This document shows, one piece after another, positions 29,710 to 37,719 of a DNA stretch of 42,158 nt. The notes below the pieces were generated by a model, which did no database searches, was not told where the DNA came from, and worked only from the letters and a program-made list of their open reading frames with translations. The DNA is from Polaromonas sp. (GTDB lineage: Bacteria; Pseudomonadota; Gammaproteobacteria; Burkholderiales; Burkholderiaceae_C). The position numbers and the translations under genes are program-made. Each line of letters starts with the position of its first letter. Within the stretch, counting starts at the first letter, position 1. The stretch spans positions 1 through 42,158 of the forward strand of contig RDZZ01000044.1 of the NCBI GenBank assembly GCA_004293655.1, in the 5' to 3' direction.

Positions 29710-31374
29710 ATGCGAGCCAGTCAACTCCTCCACCCCCAGCGCAAACCTGCAGACCCGCGCCCTGCCGCGACTGTGTTGCTGCTGCGCGACACCGCCCACG
29801 GCATCGAGGTGCTGATGACGCGGCGCGCCATGACGGCCAGCTTTGCGCCGGGTGGGTATGTTTTTCCTGGCGGGGTCATTGACGCGCTTGATGCACAAAG
29901 CCACGCGCAGTCAAGCAGGCGTGCCCGCCAAAGCGATGTGCGCCTCACACAGGCCATTGCCGCCATTCGCGAGAGCTTTGAAGAGCTGGGCGTGCTGCTG
30001 GCCCGGCATGCCGATGGCAGTCACCCCACCACCCTTGAGATTGCGGCCCTTGACCGCACAGCCCCGTTTGCCGCGCAGTGCCAGGCGCGTGGCCTGGTGC
30101 TGGCGGGCGCTGAGGTGTTTGTGCTGGCCCACTGGACGACTGACCGCGACCTGCCGCGCCGTTTTGATGTGCCTTTTCTGGTGGCCCGCATGCCTGGCGG
30201 CCAGGAACCCGTCGCCGACGAATCCGAGCAGTTCGAGCCTTGCTGGGTGCGCCCGGCTGATGCGCTGGCCCGCCATGCCGAGGGCCGTTTTTTGCTGATT
30301 TTCCCCACCCTGCGCACGCTGGAGCGTTTGCAAGCCTACCCTACGGTCGATGCCGTGCTGCAGGCCTGCGCCCATGAAGAGCCGCTATGGACATCTTGCC
30401 CGCGCGCTGGCTGGCTGGCGGGCTCAGAGGCGCGCTACATGGAAAGCGATGCGCCCTACGGCGAGCTGGCCCTGGTCTGCCCGGACGGCCAGCTCCTGCA
30501 CACCCTCGACTGGCAAACCAGCACACCCGTGCAGCTTTTGAAAAACGTCATGCGCCTGACCGCGCCCAACCCCGGCGTGATGACCGGGCCAGGCACCAAC
30601 AGCTATCTGGTGGGCGACGCAGACACAGGCTACATCGCCATCGACCCCGGCCCGGCAGACGTTGACCACTTGGCACGGCTGTACAAGGCAGCGGGCGGCG
30701 ACATCCGTATGATTGTGTGTACCCACTCGCACCCTGACCACTCGCCGGGCGCGCAGCCCCTGCAAGCCCTGTGCGTGCAGGCGGGCTGGCCAAAGCCGCC
30801 GGTTCTGGGCCTGCCGTCTGCGCCCACAGCCCGGGCGGCAAGCGCTTTCACACCCGACCGGGTGCTACAAAATAAAGAGCATCTAACCCTTGCAAACACT
30901 GCTGTAGAGGGTCAAATGAGTCACACCTTGATGGTGCTGCACACACCCGGCCATGCAGCCAACCACCTGTGCCTGGTGCTGCTTGAAGACGGCCTGCTGT
31001 TTAGTGGCGACCATATCTTGAACGGCAGCACCACCGTGATTGACCCGCCCGACGGCAACATGGATGACTACCTGAGCGCGCTTGACCAGCTCGGCAGCGC
31101 CTGCAAGTTGCACGCCATCGAATTCATTTTGCCCGCGCACGGCTATGTGCTGGGCCAAGCCCCGGCCGCGATTGCCCAGCTCAAAGCCCACCGCCTCAAG
31201 CGCGAGGCCAAGGTCAAAGCCGTGATGCAGGCCCACCCCACCGGCACGCTGGACGACTGGGTGAAAACCGCTTATGACGATGTGGACGCACGCATCTGGC
31301 CTGTGGCCAAACGCTCGCTGCTGGCGCATGTGGAGCGCCTCGTCCTGGAAAATACACGAAAGAGTGACAAATAA
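29710..31374 (+). CDS. NUDIX hydrolase fused to MBL-fold (LACTB2-like) hydrolase
   Basis: N-terminal Nudix motif GGVIDALDA...RESFEELGVLL; C-terminal CTHSHPDHSPGAQ, HTPGHAANHLCLVL, LFSGDHIL, LPAHGYVLG and a winged-helix-like end. Confidence 0.88.
   Translation: MRASQLLHPQRKPADPRPAATVLLLRDTAHGIEVLMTRRAMTASFAPGGYVFPGGVIDALDAQSHAQSSRRARQSDVRLTQAIAAIRESFEELGVLLARHADGSHPTTLEIAALDRTAPFAAQCQARGLVLAGAEVFVLAHWTTDRDLPRRFDVPFLVARMPGGQEPVADESEQFEPCWVRPADALARHAEGRFLLIFPTLRTLERLQAYPTVDAVLQACAHEEPLWTSCPRAGWLAGSEARYMESDAPYGELALVCPDGQLLHTLDWQTSTPVQLLKNVMRLTAPNPGVMTGPGTNSYLVGDADTGYIAIDPGPADVDHLARLYKAAGGDIRMIVCTHSHPDHSPGAQPLQALCVQAGWPKPPVLGLPSAPTARAASAFTPDRVLQNKEHLTLANTAVEGQMSHTLMVLHTPGHAANHLCLVLLEDGLLFSGDHILNGSTTVIDPPDGNMDDYLSALDQLGSACKLHAIEFILPAHGYVLGQAPAAIAQLKAHRLKREAKVKAVMQAHPTGTLDDWVKTAYDDVDARIWPVAKRSLLAHVERLVLENTRKSDK
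30864..30917 (+). repeat. Dispersed 17/23 repeat copy inside the NUDIX-MBL gene
   Basis: GCTACAAAATAAAGAGC-N23-GTAGAGGGTCAAATG, AT-rich relative to its surroundings; encodes VLQNKEHLTLANTAVEGQM. Confidence 0.7.
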
Positions 31375-31474
31375 CCCAGAAAATAAAAAGGTTTCAACAG
31401 CCCTGTGCAAGACTGCGCTGCGACAAGGCACACTCGCTGAAAGTCAGTCTTGTCTTTCAACCTTTTTGAGCCTC

Positions 31475-32311
31475 ATGAAATCTAACGCTCCCGGCCCTCG
31501 CCCCAACGACCAACTCGAACACGCGCTGCTCGCTGCCTGGTCAACTCAGGCCGATGTTGGTATCTGTGTGGTCGATGAGAGCCTGCGGGTGGTGATGCTC
31601 AACACCGCCGCCAGCGCCATGCTGGGCGTTGACAGCCTGGCCATGCTCAATGAGCCGTTTGTCAAGCTGGTAGCGGCAGTGAGCTTTTTGCCCGGTATTG
31701 CACAGTGGCTGGGCACACCCGGCTTTTCAGGCGAGCGCCATGCCAGCTGCAAGACACAAGGTGCCACGACTGACCTGCTGTTCAAGGCCACCACCGTGCA
31801 TGCGCCCGGATTTGCCGACCCCGCCGAGGCCGGGACAGCCTTGGGGAAGTTCAAAGTCATCGCCATCACTGATATCAGTGCGCTCTTGGCGGCACAGCGG
31901 CATGTCGATTCTGAAACCTACCGTCGGCAGTGGCAAGCCCTCAATGCGGGCGTTGTGATCTCGGACGCCCGCCTGCCCGATATGCCCATCGTGTACGTCA
32001 ACCCCATGTTTGAGCAAATGAGCGGCTATGCTGCCAGCGAAGTGTTAGGGCGTAATTGCCGGTTTTTGCAGGGCAGCGATACGCTCCAGCCCGGTATAGA
32101 AGCCATCCGGCGCGCCATTCGCGAGCAGTCCAACGGCTACGCCATGCTGCGTAACTACCGTCGAGACGGCAGTGTGTTCATGAATGAGTTGTTCGTCTCC
32201 CCCGTCAAGGACGACACAGGCGCTGTGACGCACTTTGTGGGCATTCAGCACTTGGTCACGCCTGCACCTGAAGTTGTCCAGCTGGCCAAAGCCAGCCGTC
32301 ATGCGCTGTGA
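31475..32311 (+). CDS. PAS-LOV photoreceptor-like protein (N-terminal PAS-like plus C-terminal LOV)
   Basis: VVISDARLPDMPIVYVNPMFEQMSGYAASEVLGRNCRFLQGSDTLQPGIEAIRRAIREQSNGYAMLRNYRRDGSVFMNELFVSPVKDDTGAVTHFVGIQ. GRNCRFLQ is the canonical LOV flavin-cysteinyl motif (TGC codon 32057-32059). Confidence 0.92.
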   Translation: MKSNAPGPRPNDQLEHALLAAWSTQADVGICVVDESLRVVMLNTAASAMLGVDSLAMLNEPFVKLVAAVSFLPGIAQWLGTPGFSGERHASCKTQGATTDLLFKATTVHAPGFADPAEAGTALGKFKVIAITDISALLAAQRHVDSETYRRQWQALNAGVVISDARLPDMPIVYVNPMFEQMSGYAASEVLGRNCRFLQGSDTLQPGIEAIRRAIREQSNGYAMLRNYRRDGSVFMNELFVSPVKDDTGAVTHFVGIQHLVTPAPEVVQLAKASRHAL

Positions 32312-33114
32312 CTGATACGGCTGTAGATAGCGACCCTTCCACGCGCCTCGAGCGCGCAGCACTGACTTATTGTGTGGAGGGCCTGCAGCCGCGCGAAGAG
32401 CTGCTGGTCAAATCATTTATCCGTCTGCTAGACCACCTGACGCACCAACAATGGCGTTACCAGCCCCCCGATGGCAAAACGCATATTCACCTGCTGCTGG
32501 CAGCGCCCGGCACCAGCGAAGCCTTTGCTGCACGCTACGGCAAGCTGCCAGCCGCGCTGCTAGAACTCGGCCACGGGCATTTGTCTTGGCCATTGCGCCC
32601 GGATGTGCTGGAGAGAGAACTCAACCGCCTTGGCAGCCTGGCGACGACCCAGCGCGCCGACACCACACAGGCCGACACCACACAGGCCAACAGCGCGCAG
32701 TTGTTAACAGGCATGTTGTTAAGCCAGACCCAGCCACTGCAAACGCCTACAGGCGCGATGCGTCTGAAACAATGGCCTTCCTCACATTTATTGTCTGGCC
32801 CAGGCCGCATGCGTCTTGCAACATTGTTGACAGGCCAGCCCATGGATGTCGATGAGCTGGTTCGTCGTTCAAAACTGGAGCGGCGCATATGCCAGACATT
32901 TGTCAACGATCTTCAGCACGCCGGATTGCTGCACTACGCTACGTCTGTGCAGCCCGCCCCGACCATTGGGTCGCAGGCGACACAGCCATTGCCTGCCTCG
33001 TCATCCATGCCGCAAGAAGTTCGCACGGCCATTGCGGCAAAGCCCGCTTTGGCGTCTGCTGGCCTGCTCAATCGCATCCGGATACGTCTGGGCATCGGAA
33101 AACTGCGTGGTTAA
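32308..33114 (+). CDS. Hypothetical protein with C-terminal winged-helix-like segment; cassette partner
   Basis: GTGA start/stop overlap with the LOV gene. Helix-turn-helix-like LATLLTGQPMDVDELVRRSKLERRICQTFVNDLQHAGLLHY near the C-terminus. Confidence 0.8.
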   Translation: MTDTAVDSDPSTRLERAALTYCVEGLQPREELLVKSFIRLLDHLTHQQWRYQPPDGKTHIHLLLAAPGTSEAFAARYGKLPAALLELGHGHLSWPLRPDVLERELNRLGSLATTQRADTTQADTTQANSAQLLTGMLLSQTQPLQTPTGAMRLKQWPSSHLLSGPGRMRLATLLTGQPMDVDELVRRSKLERRICQTFVNDLQHAGLLHYATSVQPAPTIGSQATQPLPASSSMPQEVRTAIAAKPALASAGLLNRIRIRLGIGKLRG

Positions 33115-33164
33115 AAGTACATGAAAGCCCCAAGTAACGCTCCAAGTAACGCCCCCATACACCC

Positions 33165-33707
33165 ATGAGCGACCATAAAATACTTTTCAGTGGCACCACT
33201 GGCGCAGGCAAAACCACAGCCATCCGCGCGGTCAGCGAGACACCGCCCATGTCCACCGACGTGCGCAACACCGACACAGGTCTGTCCAAGGAAATGACCA
33301 CCGTCGGGCTCGACTACGGCGAGTTAACGCTCGATAACGGTGACAAACTTCGCCTGTATGGCACGCCGGGACAAAAACGGTTTGACTTCATGTGGACGAT
33401 TCTGTCCAAAGGCGCGCTCGGTCTGGTGATATTGATTGACAACCGCCAGCCAGACCCGCTGGCTGACCTGGACATGTACCTCAATGGCTTTAAACAACTC
33501 ATCGCGGACACGGCCTGTGTGATCGCCGTAGGCCGAACCGAGACCCACCCTGCCCCAGACCTCGAACAGTACGCCAGCCACCTGGCCGCGCGTGGCATTT
33601 TGTGCCCTGTGCTGGCCGCAGATGTGCGCGACGCACCGCAGGTGGTACAACTGCTGGAGTTGCTGCTGCTGCAACTGGAAATGAAAATGGAGAGCACGTG
33701 CCCATGA
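33165..33707 (+). CDS. Small Ras-like GTPase (COG2229 / CvnD-MglA-like)
   Basis: MSDHKILFSGTTGAGKTTAIRAVS (P-loop), EMTTVGLDYGEL (G2 Thr), LYGTPGQKRFDFMWTILSKGALGLVILID (G3-like). Confidence 0.92.
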   Translation: MSDHKILFSGTTGAGKTTAIRAVSETPPMSTDVRNTDTGLSKEMTTVGLDYGELTLDNGDKLRLYGTPGQKRFDFMWTILSKGALGLVILIDNRQPDPLADLDMYLNGFKQLIADTACVIAVGRTETHPAPDLEQYASHLAARGILCPVLAADVRDAPQVVQLLELLLLQLEMKMESTCP

Positions 33708-34087
33708 CCATTCACCCGAATCTGCAACGCGCGTGTGACCGCGCACTCAACGATCTGATGCTTGACATCAAAGGCATCAAGGCGGTGGTGGTGTCCACTG
33801 AAGATGGTTTTGAAGTGGCGGCCCGCGTCGAGAACACTGCGCAGATTGCCCGGTTGTCTGCCATGGCCAGCTCGCTCGCAGCGCTGGGCGCCATGGCGGG
33901 CGAAGAAAGCCGTCTGGGTGTGTGTGAGAGCATCATCATGCAAGCTGCCGAAGGCTTTATTGCCATCATCCAGGTTCGACGCGCCGATGTGTCGCTGATC
34001 GTCAGCGTGGTGACCGGGCGCGACGCGGTGACCGGCCAAGTGCTGTACTTTTCCAAAAAAGCAGCAAAGTCGCTGCAAGATGCTTGA
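33704..34087 (+). CDS. Roadblock/LC7 domain protein (MglB-like), copy 1
   Basis: ATGA overlap with the GTPase. MTIHPNLQRACDRALNDLMLDIKGIKAVVVSTEDGFEVAARVENTAQIARLSAMASSLAALGAMAGEESRLG. Confidence 0.88.
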   Translation: MTIHPNLQRACDRALNDLMLDIKGIKAVVVSTEDGFEVAARVENTAQIARLSAMASSLAALGAMAGEESRLGVCESIIMQAAEGFIAIIQVRRADVSLIVSVVTGRDAVTGQVLYFSKKAAKSLQDA

Positions 34088-34517
34088 AGCAAACGGTCGC
34101 CAGCATATGCCCAACACAGCGCAAGTCATGGCCCATCTGCAGGTGCTGGCACACTTCCCTGGCATTGACGGTTGTGCGCTGGTTGAAACCGCCACTGGCA
34201 TGGTGTGGCACGCTGCAGGCAACTACCCAGAACTTGAACGCATCGGCGAAGCTGCCATCGAGTTCTGGCGTGTTCAAGACCGATTGACGGCGCACTTGTC
34301 GACCCTGGGCACCCTCCAGTCAGCGGCCTATTCATTTTCCAGCCGTGTCGTGGCCTTGTTCCCGTGCAGTGAAAAAGCCGGCCTGGTGCTGGTGTGCGTA
34401 GCAGCAAAGGGCCATGTAGGCTGGCAGGCGTGGAGCACCAAGGTCGATGCCTTGCGCCGCGCGCTGGAACAGTCCTTGACAACATCTGCAATACCCACTG
34501 GCCTGGTAGAAAAGTGA
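34080..34517 (+). CDS. Roadblock/LC7-like protein, copy 2 (divergent)
   Basis: 8-bp overlap with copy 1. MAHLQVLAHFPGIDGCALVETATGMVWHAAGNYPELERIGEAAIEFWRVQ matches the roadblock beta-hairpin/helix layout. Confidence 0.65.
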   Translation: MLEANGRQHMPNTAQVMAHLQVLAHFPGIDGCALVETATGMVWHAAGNYPELERIGEAAIEFWRVQDRLTAHLSTLGTLQSAAYSFSSRVVALFPCSEKAGLVLVCVAAKGHVGWQAWSTKVDALRRALEQSLTTSAIPTGLVEK

Positions 34518-34665
34518 TGGGCGCAACATTGGCAGCACAGAATTTGCACAGACCCCTTGCCTCAACAACTTCCATCAAGTTTTTTGCAACCGCTTTCATC
34601 ACGCCGTGGCGGTGGCATCTGTTTTCAGGCGTCGACCATTCATTTATTCTCAAGGAAATTTTCAA

Positions 34666-35025
34666 ATGGCAACCATCAACCAGTCCATGCAAGAACTTCT
34701 GACCTGCGACGGTGCCTTGTGCGCCGCGCTGGTGGACTCATCAAGCGGCATGATTTTGGGTCAGGCCGGCTCGGGTGTTGACATGGAAGTCGCCGCTGCA
34801 GGAAACACCGAAGTGGTGCGCGCCAAGCTCAAAACCATGCGTGCATTGGGGCTCAATGATGTTGTTGAAGACATTTTGATCACGCTCGGAAAGCAGTACC
34901 ACATCATTCGCCCCATGGCACGCAAAGAAGGTCTGTTTGTGTACATCGTGCTTGACAAGTCCAAGTCCAACCTGGCGCTGGCACGCCGAAAAGTGCAGGA
35001 AGTCGAAAAAGACCTGATTGTCTGA
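34666..35025 (+). CDS. Roadblock/LC7-like protein, copy 3 (divergent)
   Basis: MATINQSMQELLTCDGALCAALVDSSSGMILGQAGSGVDMEVAAAGNTEVVRAKLKTMRALGLNDVVEDILITLGKQYHIIRPMARKEGLFVYIVLD. Confidence 0.75.
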   Translation: MATINQSMQELLTCDGALCAALVDSSSGMILGQAGSGVDMEVAAAGNTEVVRAKLKTMRALGLNDVVEDILITLGKQYHIIRPMARKEGLFVYIVLDKSKSNLALARRKVQEVEKDLIV

Positions 35026-35113
35026 GCGGTATCGAGCCGTATCTGGCTTGCATCCCGCATGCTGATTTGCCACGTCACAAAACTTGCCACACAACACAGA
35101 AGATTGAATTTTT

Positions 35114-35359
35114 ATGCCAATTTTGAAAATAAAAGTTTGCCATGCCGATGGCGGCGCGATGCACGGGCTGGAGGTAAAAGTGACGGGTTGCGGGCAACTG
35201 CTCACCGATGCAGAGGGGCGCGCGCAGTTCCTGACCGAATCAAACACCCATGTTGCGATAGAGATCAACGGCGCTGGTGTCTGGTCTGGGCCTGCTGACA
35301 GTCTCCATCGCGAAGAGACTTTTTTGCAATCTGCCAGCGGGTTCACACGCTCGATTTAA
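35114..35359 (+). CDS. Small beta-rich hypothetical protein (81 aa)
   Basis: MPILKIKVCHADGGAMHGLEVKVTGCGQLLTDAEGRAQFLTESNTHVAIEINGAGVWSGP; carboxypeptidase-regulatory/Ig-like strand pattern, last gene of the cassette. Confidence 0.65.
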   Translation: MPILKIKVCHADGGAMHGLEVKVTGCGQLLTDAEGRAQFLTESNTHVAIEINGAGVWSGPADSLHREETFLQSASGFTRSI

Positions 35360-35526
35360 GGAGCCTCTGCATGACTCTGGCGAGGCTGTGGCAGTCGGAT
35401 CGAGATGGGCTACAAGGCGTCTTTTTGCAGCTAATAGCACAGCTATTGGCAAGAAAAACAACGCAGTAGGCCGCCCGAGTCCGGCTGACCACAGACCGCA
35501 GGGAGTTGTGCAGAGGTTCCTTCACG
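35354..35526. mobile_element. Putative ~170-bp MITE-like element with ~20-bp imperfect terminal inverted repeats
   Basis: Left end aaggagcctctgcatgactct; right end (reverse complement) aaggaacctctgcacaactcc. The left part recurs at 2512-2566. Confidence 0.5.
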
Positions 35527-35723
35527 CTGCCCGGCACAGGGCGAGGGCAGACCGCCTTGCTGGGTGGCCTGCGGTGAAAGCCGCACCTCCAATTCCAGTC
35601 AGGGTTTATACTTTTCAGCGCAAGTGTGGGTGAAATACTTTTGGCCAAAGGCCCGCCCTTCAATCCAGCATCAATGGCTTATCGGCATACACTGCGTTAC
35701 TTTTTATTCTTCGAAGGTGAATC

Positions 35724-36617
35724 ATGTCAGTTATCACGACCCGTCGTTTCCTACAAGCTGCCGCCAGCTTGTGCGCAGGCCTTTTCTTGGTGGCCTGCGG
35801 TAAGAAAGAAGCCCCGCCTGCAGCCGTCGTGGCACCTGCCCCTGTGGCATCTGCCCCCGCCCCCGCGCCAGCGCGCGTGTACGTGGTGGGCACCGATGCA
35901 GCTTACGCACCGTTTGAGTCACAAAACGAAAAAGGCGAGATCGTCGGGTTTGACATTGATGTGGTCAAGGCCATTGCAGCCAAAGCCGGCATCGAGGTCA
36001 AGTTTGTCAACACCCCGTGGGAAGGCATCTTCAATGCGCTCAACCAGGGCGACCGTGACCTGCTGGTGTCCGCTGTGACGATTACCGACGAGCGCAAGCA
36101 GACCATGGACTTTTCTGCCCCCTACTTTGACGCGCAGCAACTGATTGCCGTGAAGGGCACGTCAAAAGTCACCAAGTTCAATGACCTCAAAAAGCTCAAG
36201 GTCGGCGTGCAAACAGGCACCACCGGCGACGAAGCCGTGACCAAACTGCAGGGCAAGACCAGCGCCAATATCAAGCGCTTTGAGTCCACCCCCCTGGCCC
36301 TGAAAGAACTCGAAGCGGGTGGTGTTGATGCTGTAGTCGCCGACAACGGTGTGGTGATTCATTACGTCAACAACAACGCCGGCAGCAAGTTCAAAACCGT
36401 CGCTGACGCCAGCTTCACGCCTGAGCAATATGGTCTGGCTGTCAAAAAAGGCAACACCGAACTGCTCGAAAAACTCAACAAGGGACTGGCCGACATCAAG
36501 GCCGATGGCAGCTACGACAAAATCTACGCCCAGTACTTTGGTGCGCCACCTGCTGCTGCACCAGCAGCACCCGCTGCATCGGCAGCGTCTGCGCCCATGC
36601 CAGCTGCTTCTAAATAA
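35724..36617 (+). CDS. Amino-acid ABC transporter substrate-binding lipoprotein
   Basis: Lipobox LFLVAC|GKK; VYVVGTDAAYAPFESQNEKGEIVGFDIDVVKAIAAKAGIEVKFVNTPWEGIFNALNQGDRDLLVSAVTITDERKQTMDFSAPY. Confidence 0.95.
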   Translation: MSVITTRRFLQAAASLCAGLFLVACGKKEAPPAAVVAPAPVASAPAPAPARVYVVGTDAAYAPFESQNEKGEIVGFDIDVVKAIAAKAGIEVKFVNTPWEGIFNALNQGDRDLLVSAVTITDERKQTMDFSAPYFDAQQLIAVKGTSKVTKFNDLKKLKVGVQTGTTGDEAVTKLQGKTSANIKRFESTPLALKELEAGGVDAVVADNGVVIHYVNNNAGSKFKTVADASFTPEQYGLAVKKGNTELLEKLNKGLADIKADGSYDKIYAQYFGAPPAAAPAAPAASAASAPMPAASK

Positions 36618-36699
36618 AGTCGCCGTCCATTATTGAGCGCCTCAAGCCCGTCACACAACCCTTGCACGACCCGATCAACCCGCCCAACTCTATAACGCA

Positions 36700-37452
36700 A
36701 TGGATTTACGCTGGGAAATTCTGGTCGGGTACATGCCGCTTTTTATCAGCGGCTTGTGGATGACGGTGCAGCTCACGCTGGTGGCGATTTCGGCAGGCTT
36801 GGTGCTGGGGGTGTTTTTCGGGCTGGTCAGCAGCTCACGGGACGCACCCCAGCCCCGAGCGGCGGCAGCGCGTGCAGGCCTAAAGGTCCTGCGCGGCATC
36901 ACCACCGCCTATGTCACGTTTTTTCGCGGCACACCGCTGTTTGTGCAGATCTTGCTGGTGCATTTTGCGTTGATGCCTGTGCTCATTCACCCCGACGGCG
37001 GCTTGCTGCTCAGCGGAGACATGGCACGCGAGTTCAGGCAAAACCATGGCGCATTTTTCTCGGGTGCACTGGCGCTGACACTCAACGCAGGGGCCTATAT
37101 TTCAGAGATTTTTCGCGCCGGTATTCAAAGCATTCACAACGGCCAGAGCCAGGCCGCCTACAGCGTTGGCCTGACGCACCCGCAGGCCATGCGCTATGTG
37201 GTTCTGCCCCAGGCGTTCAGGCGCATGGTGCCTGCACTGGTCAACGAAGGCGTCACATTGATCAAAGACTCGTCACTGGTCTCAGCCATCGGGCTGGCTG
37301 AACTGGCGCTGGCAGCGCGCACCGTGGCCGGGGCCTATTCACGCTACTGGGAGCCGTATCTGGCCATTTCAGTGGTGTATCTGGTGCTGACGCTGACGCT
37401 GTCGCTGCTGGCCAGTCGCCTGGAAGCGCCAAAACACTTGCGCGGGCGGTAG
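36700..37452 (+). CDS. Amino-acid ABC transporter permease (HisM/GlnP type)
   Basis: VTFFRGTPLFVQILLVHF, GAYISEIFRAGIQSIHNGQSQAAYSVGLTHPQAMRYVVLPQAFRRMVPALVNEGVTLIKDSSLVSAIGLAEL. Confidence 0.95.
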   Translation: MDLRWEILVGYMPLFISGLWMTVQLTLVAISAGLVLGVFFGLVSSSRDAPQPRAAAARAGLKVLRGITTAYVTFFRGTPLFVQILLVHFALMPVLIHPDGGLLLSGDMAREFRQNHGAFFSGALALTLNAGAYISEIFRAGIQSIHNGQSQAAYSVGLTHPQAMRYVVLPQAFRRMVPALVNEGVTLIKDSSLVSAIGLAELALAARTVAGAYSRYWEPYLAISVVYLVLTLTLSLLASRLEAPKHLRGR

Positions 37453-37719
37453 GGGCTGGCCTGTGCGCTGCAAACATGCAGCGCGATTGCACGCAGTGCC
37501 AAGTGTGGCGCAACCAGCCAAGGCATGCGTTGGTTTTCTGTTTGCCCACGCGCAATGTCATTGTTATAAGTTGCGGTCAGTTAAAGGCCCAAACCGTTCG
37601 CCCTGAGTCTGCCCAAGGGCTACCCGGCAACAGACGCTTGCTCAAGTTATTTTGAAAAATCATTTTTCTAGTCTGTGGCGATCGCTAGAGTTTCAGTTGC
37701 ACAACTTAACGGGGAAAGC

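Noticed and set aside
33314-34222. 302-aa - strand ORF antisense to the GTPase/Roadblock genes
   Set aside because: Composition of a shadow ORF; the + strand genes have clear P-loop and roadblock signals and start/stop coupling.
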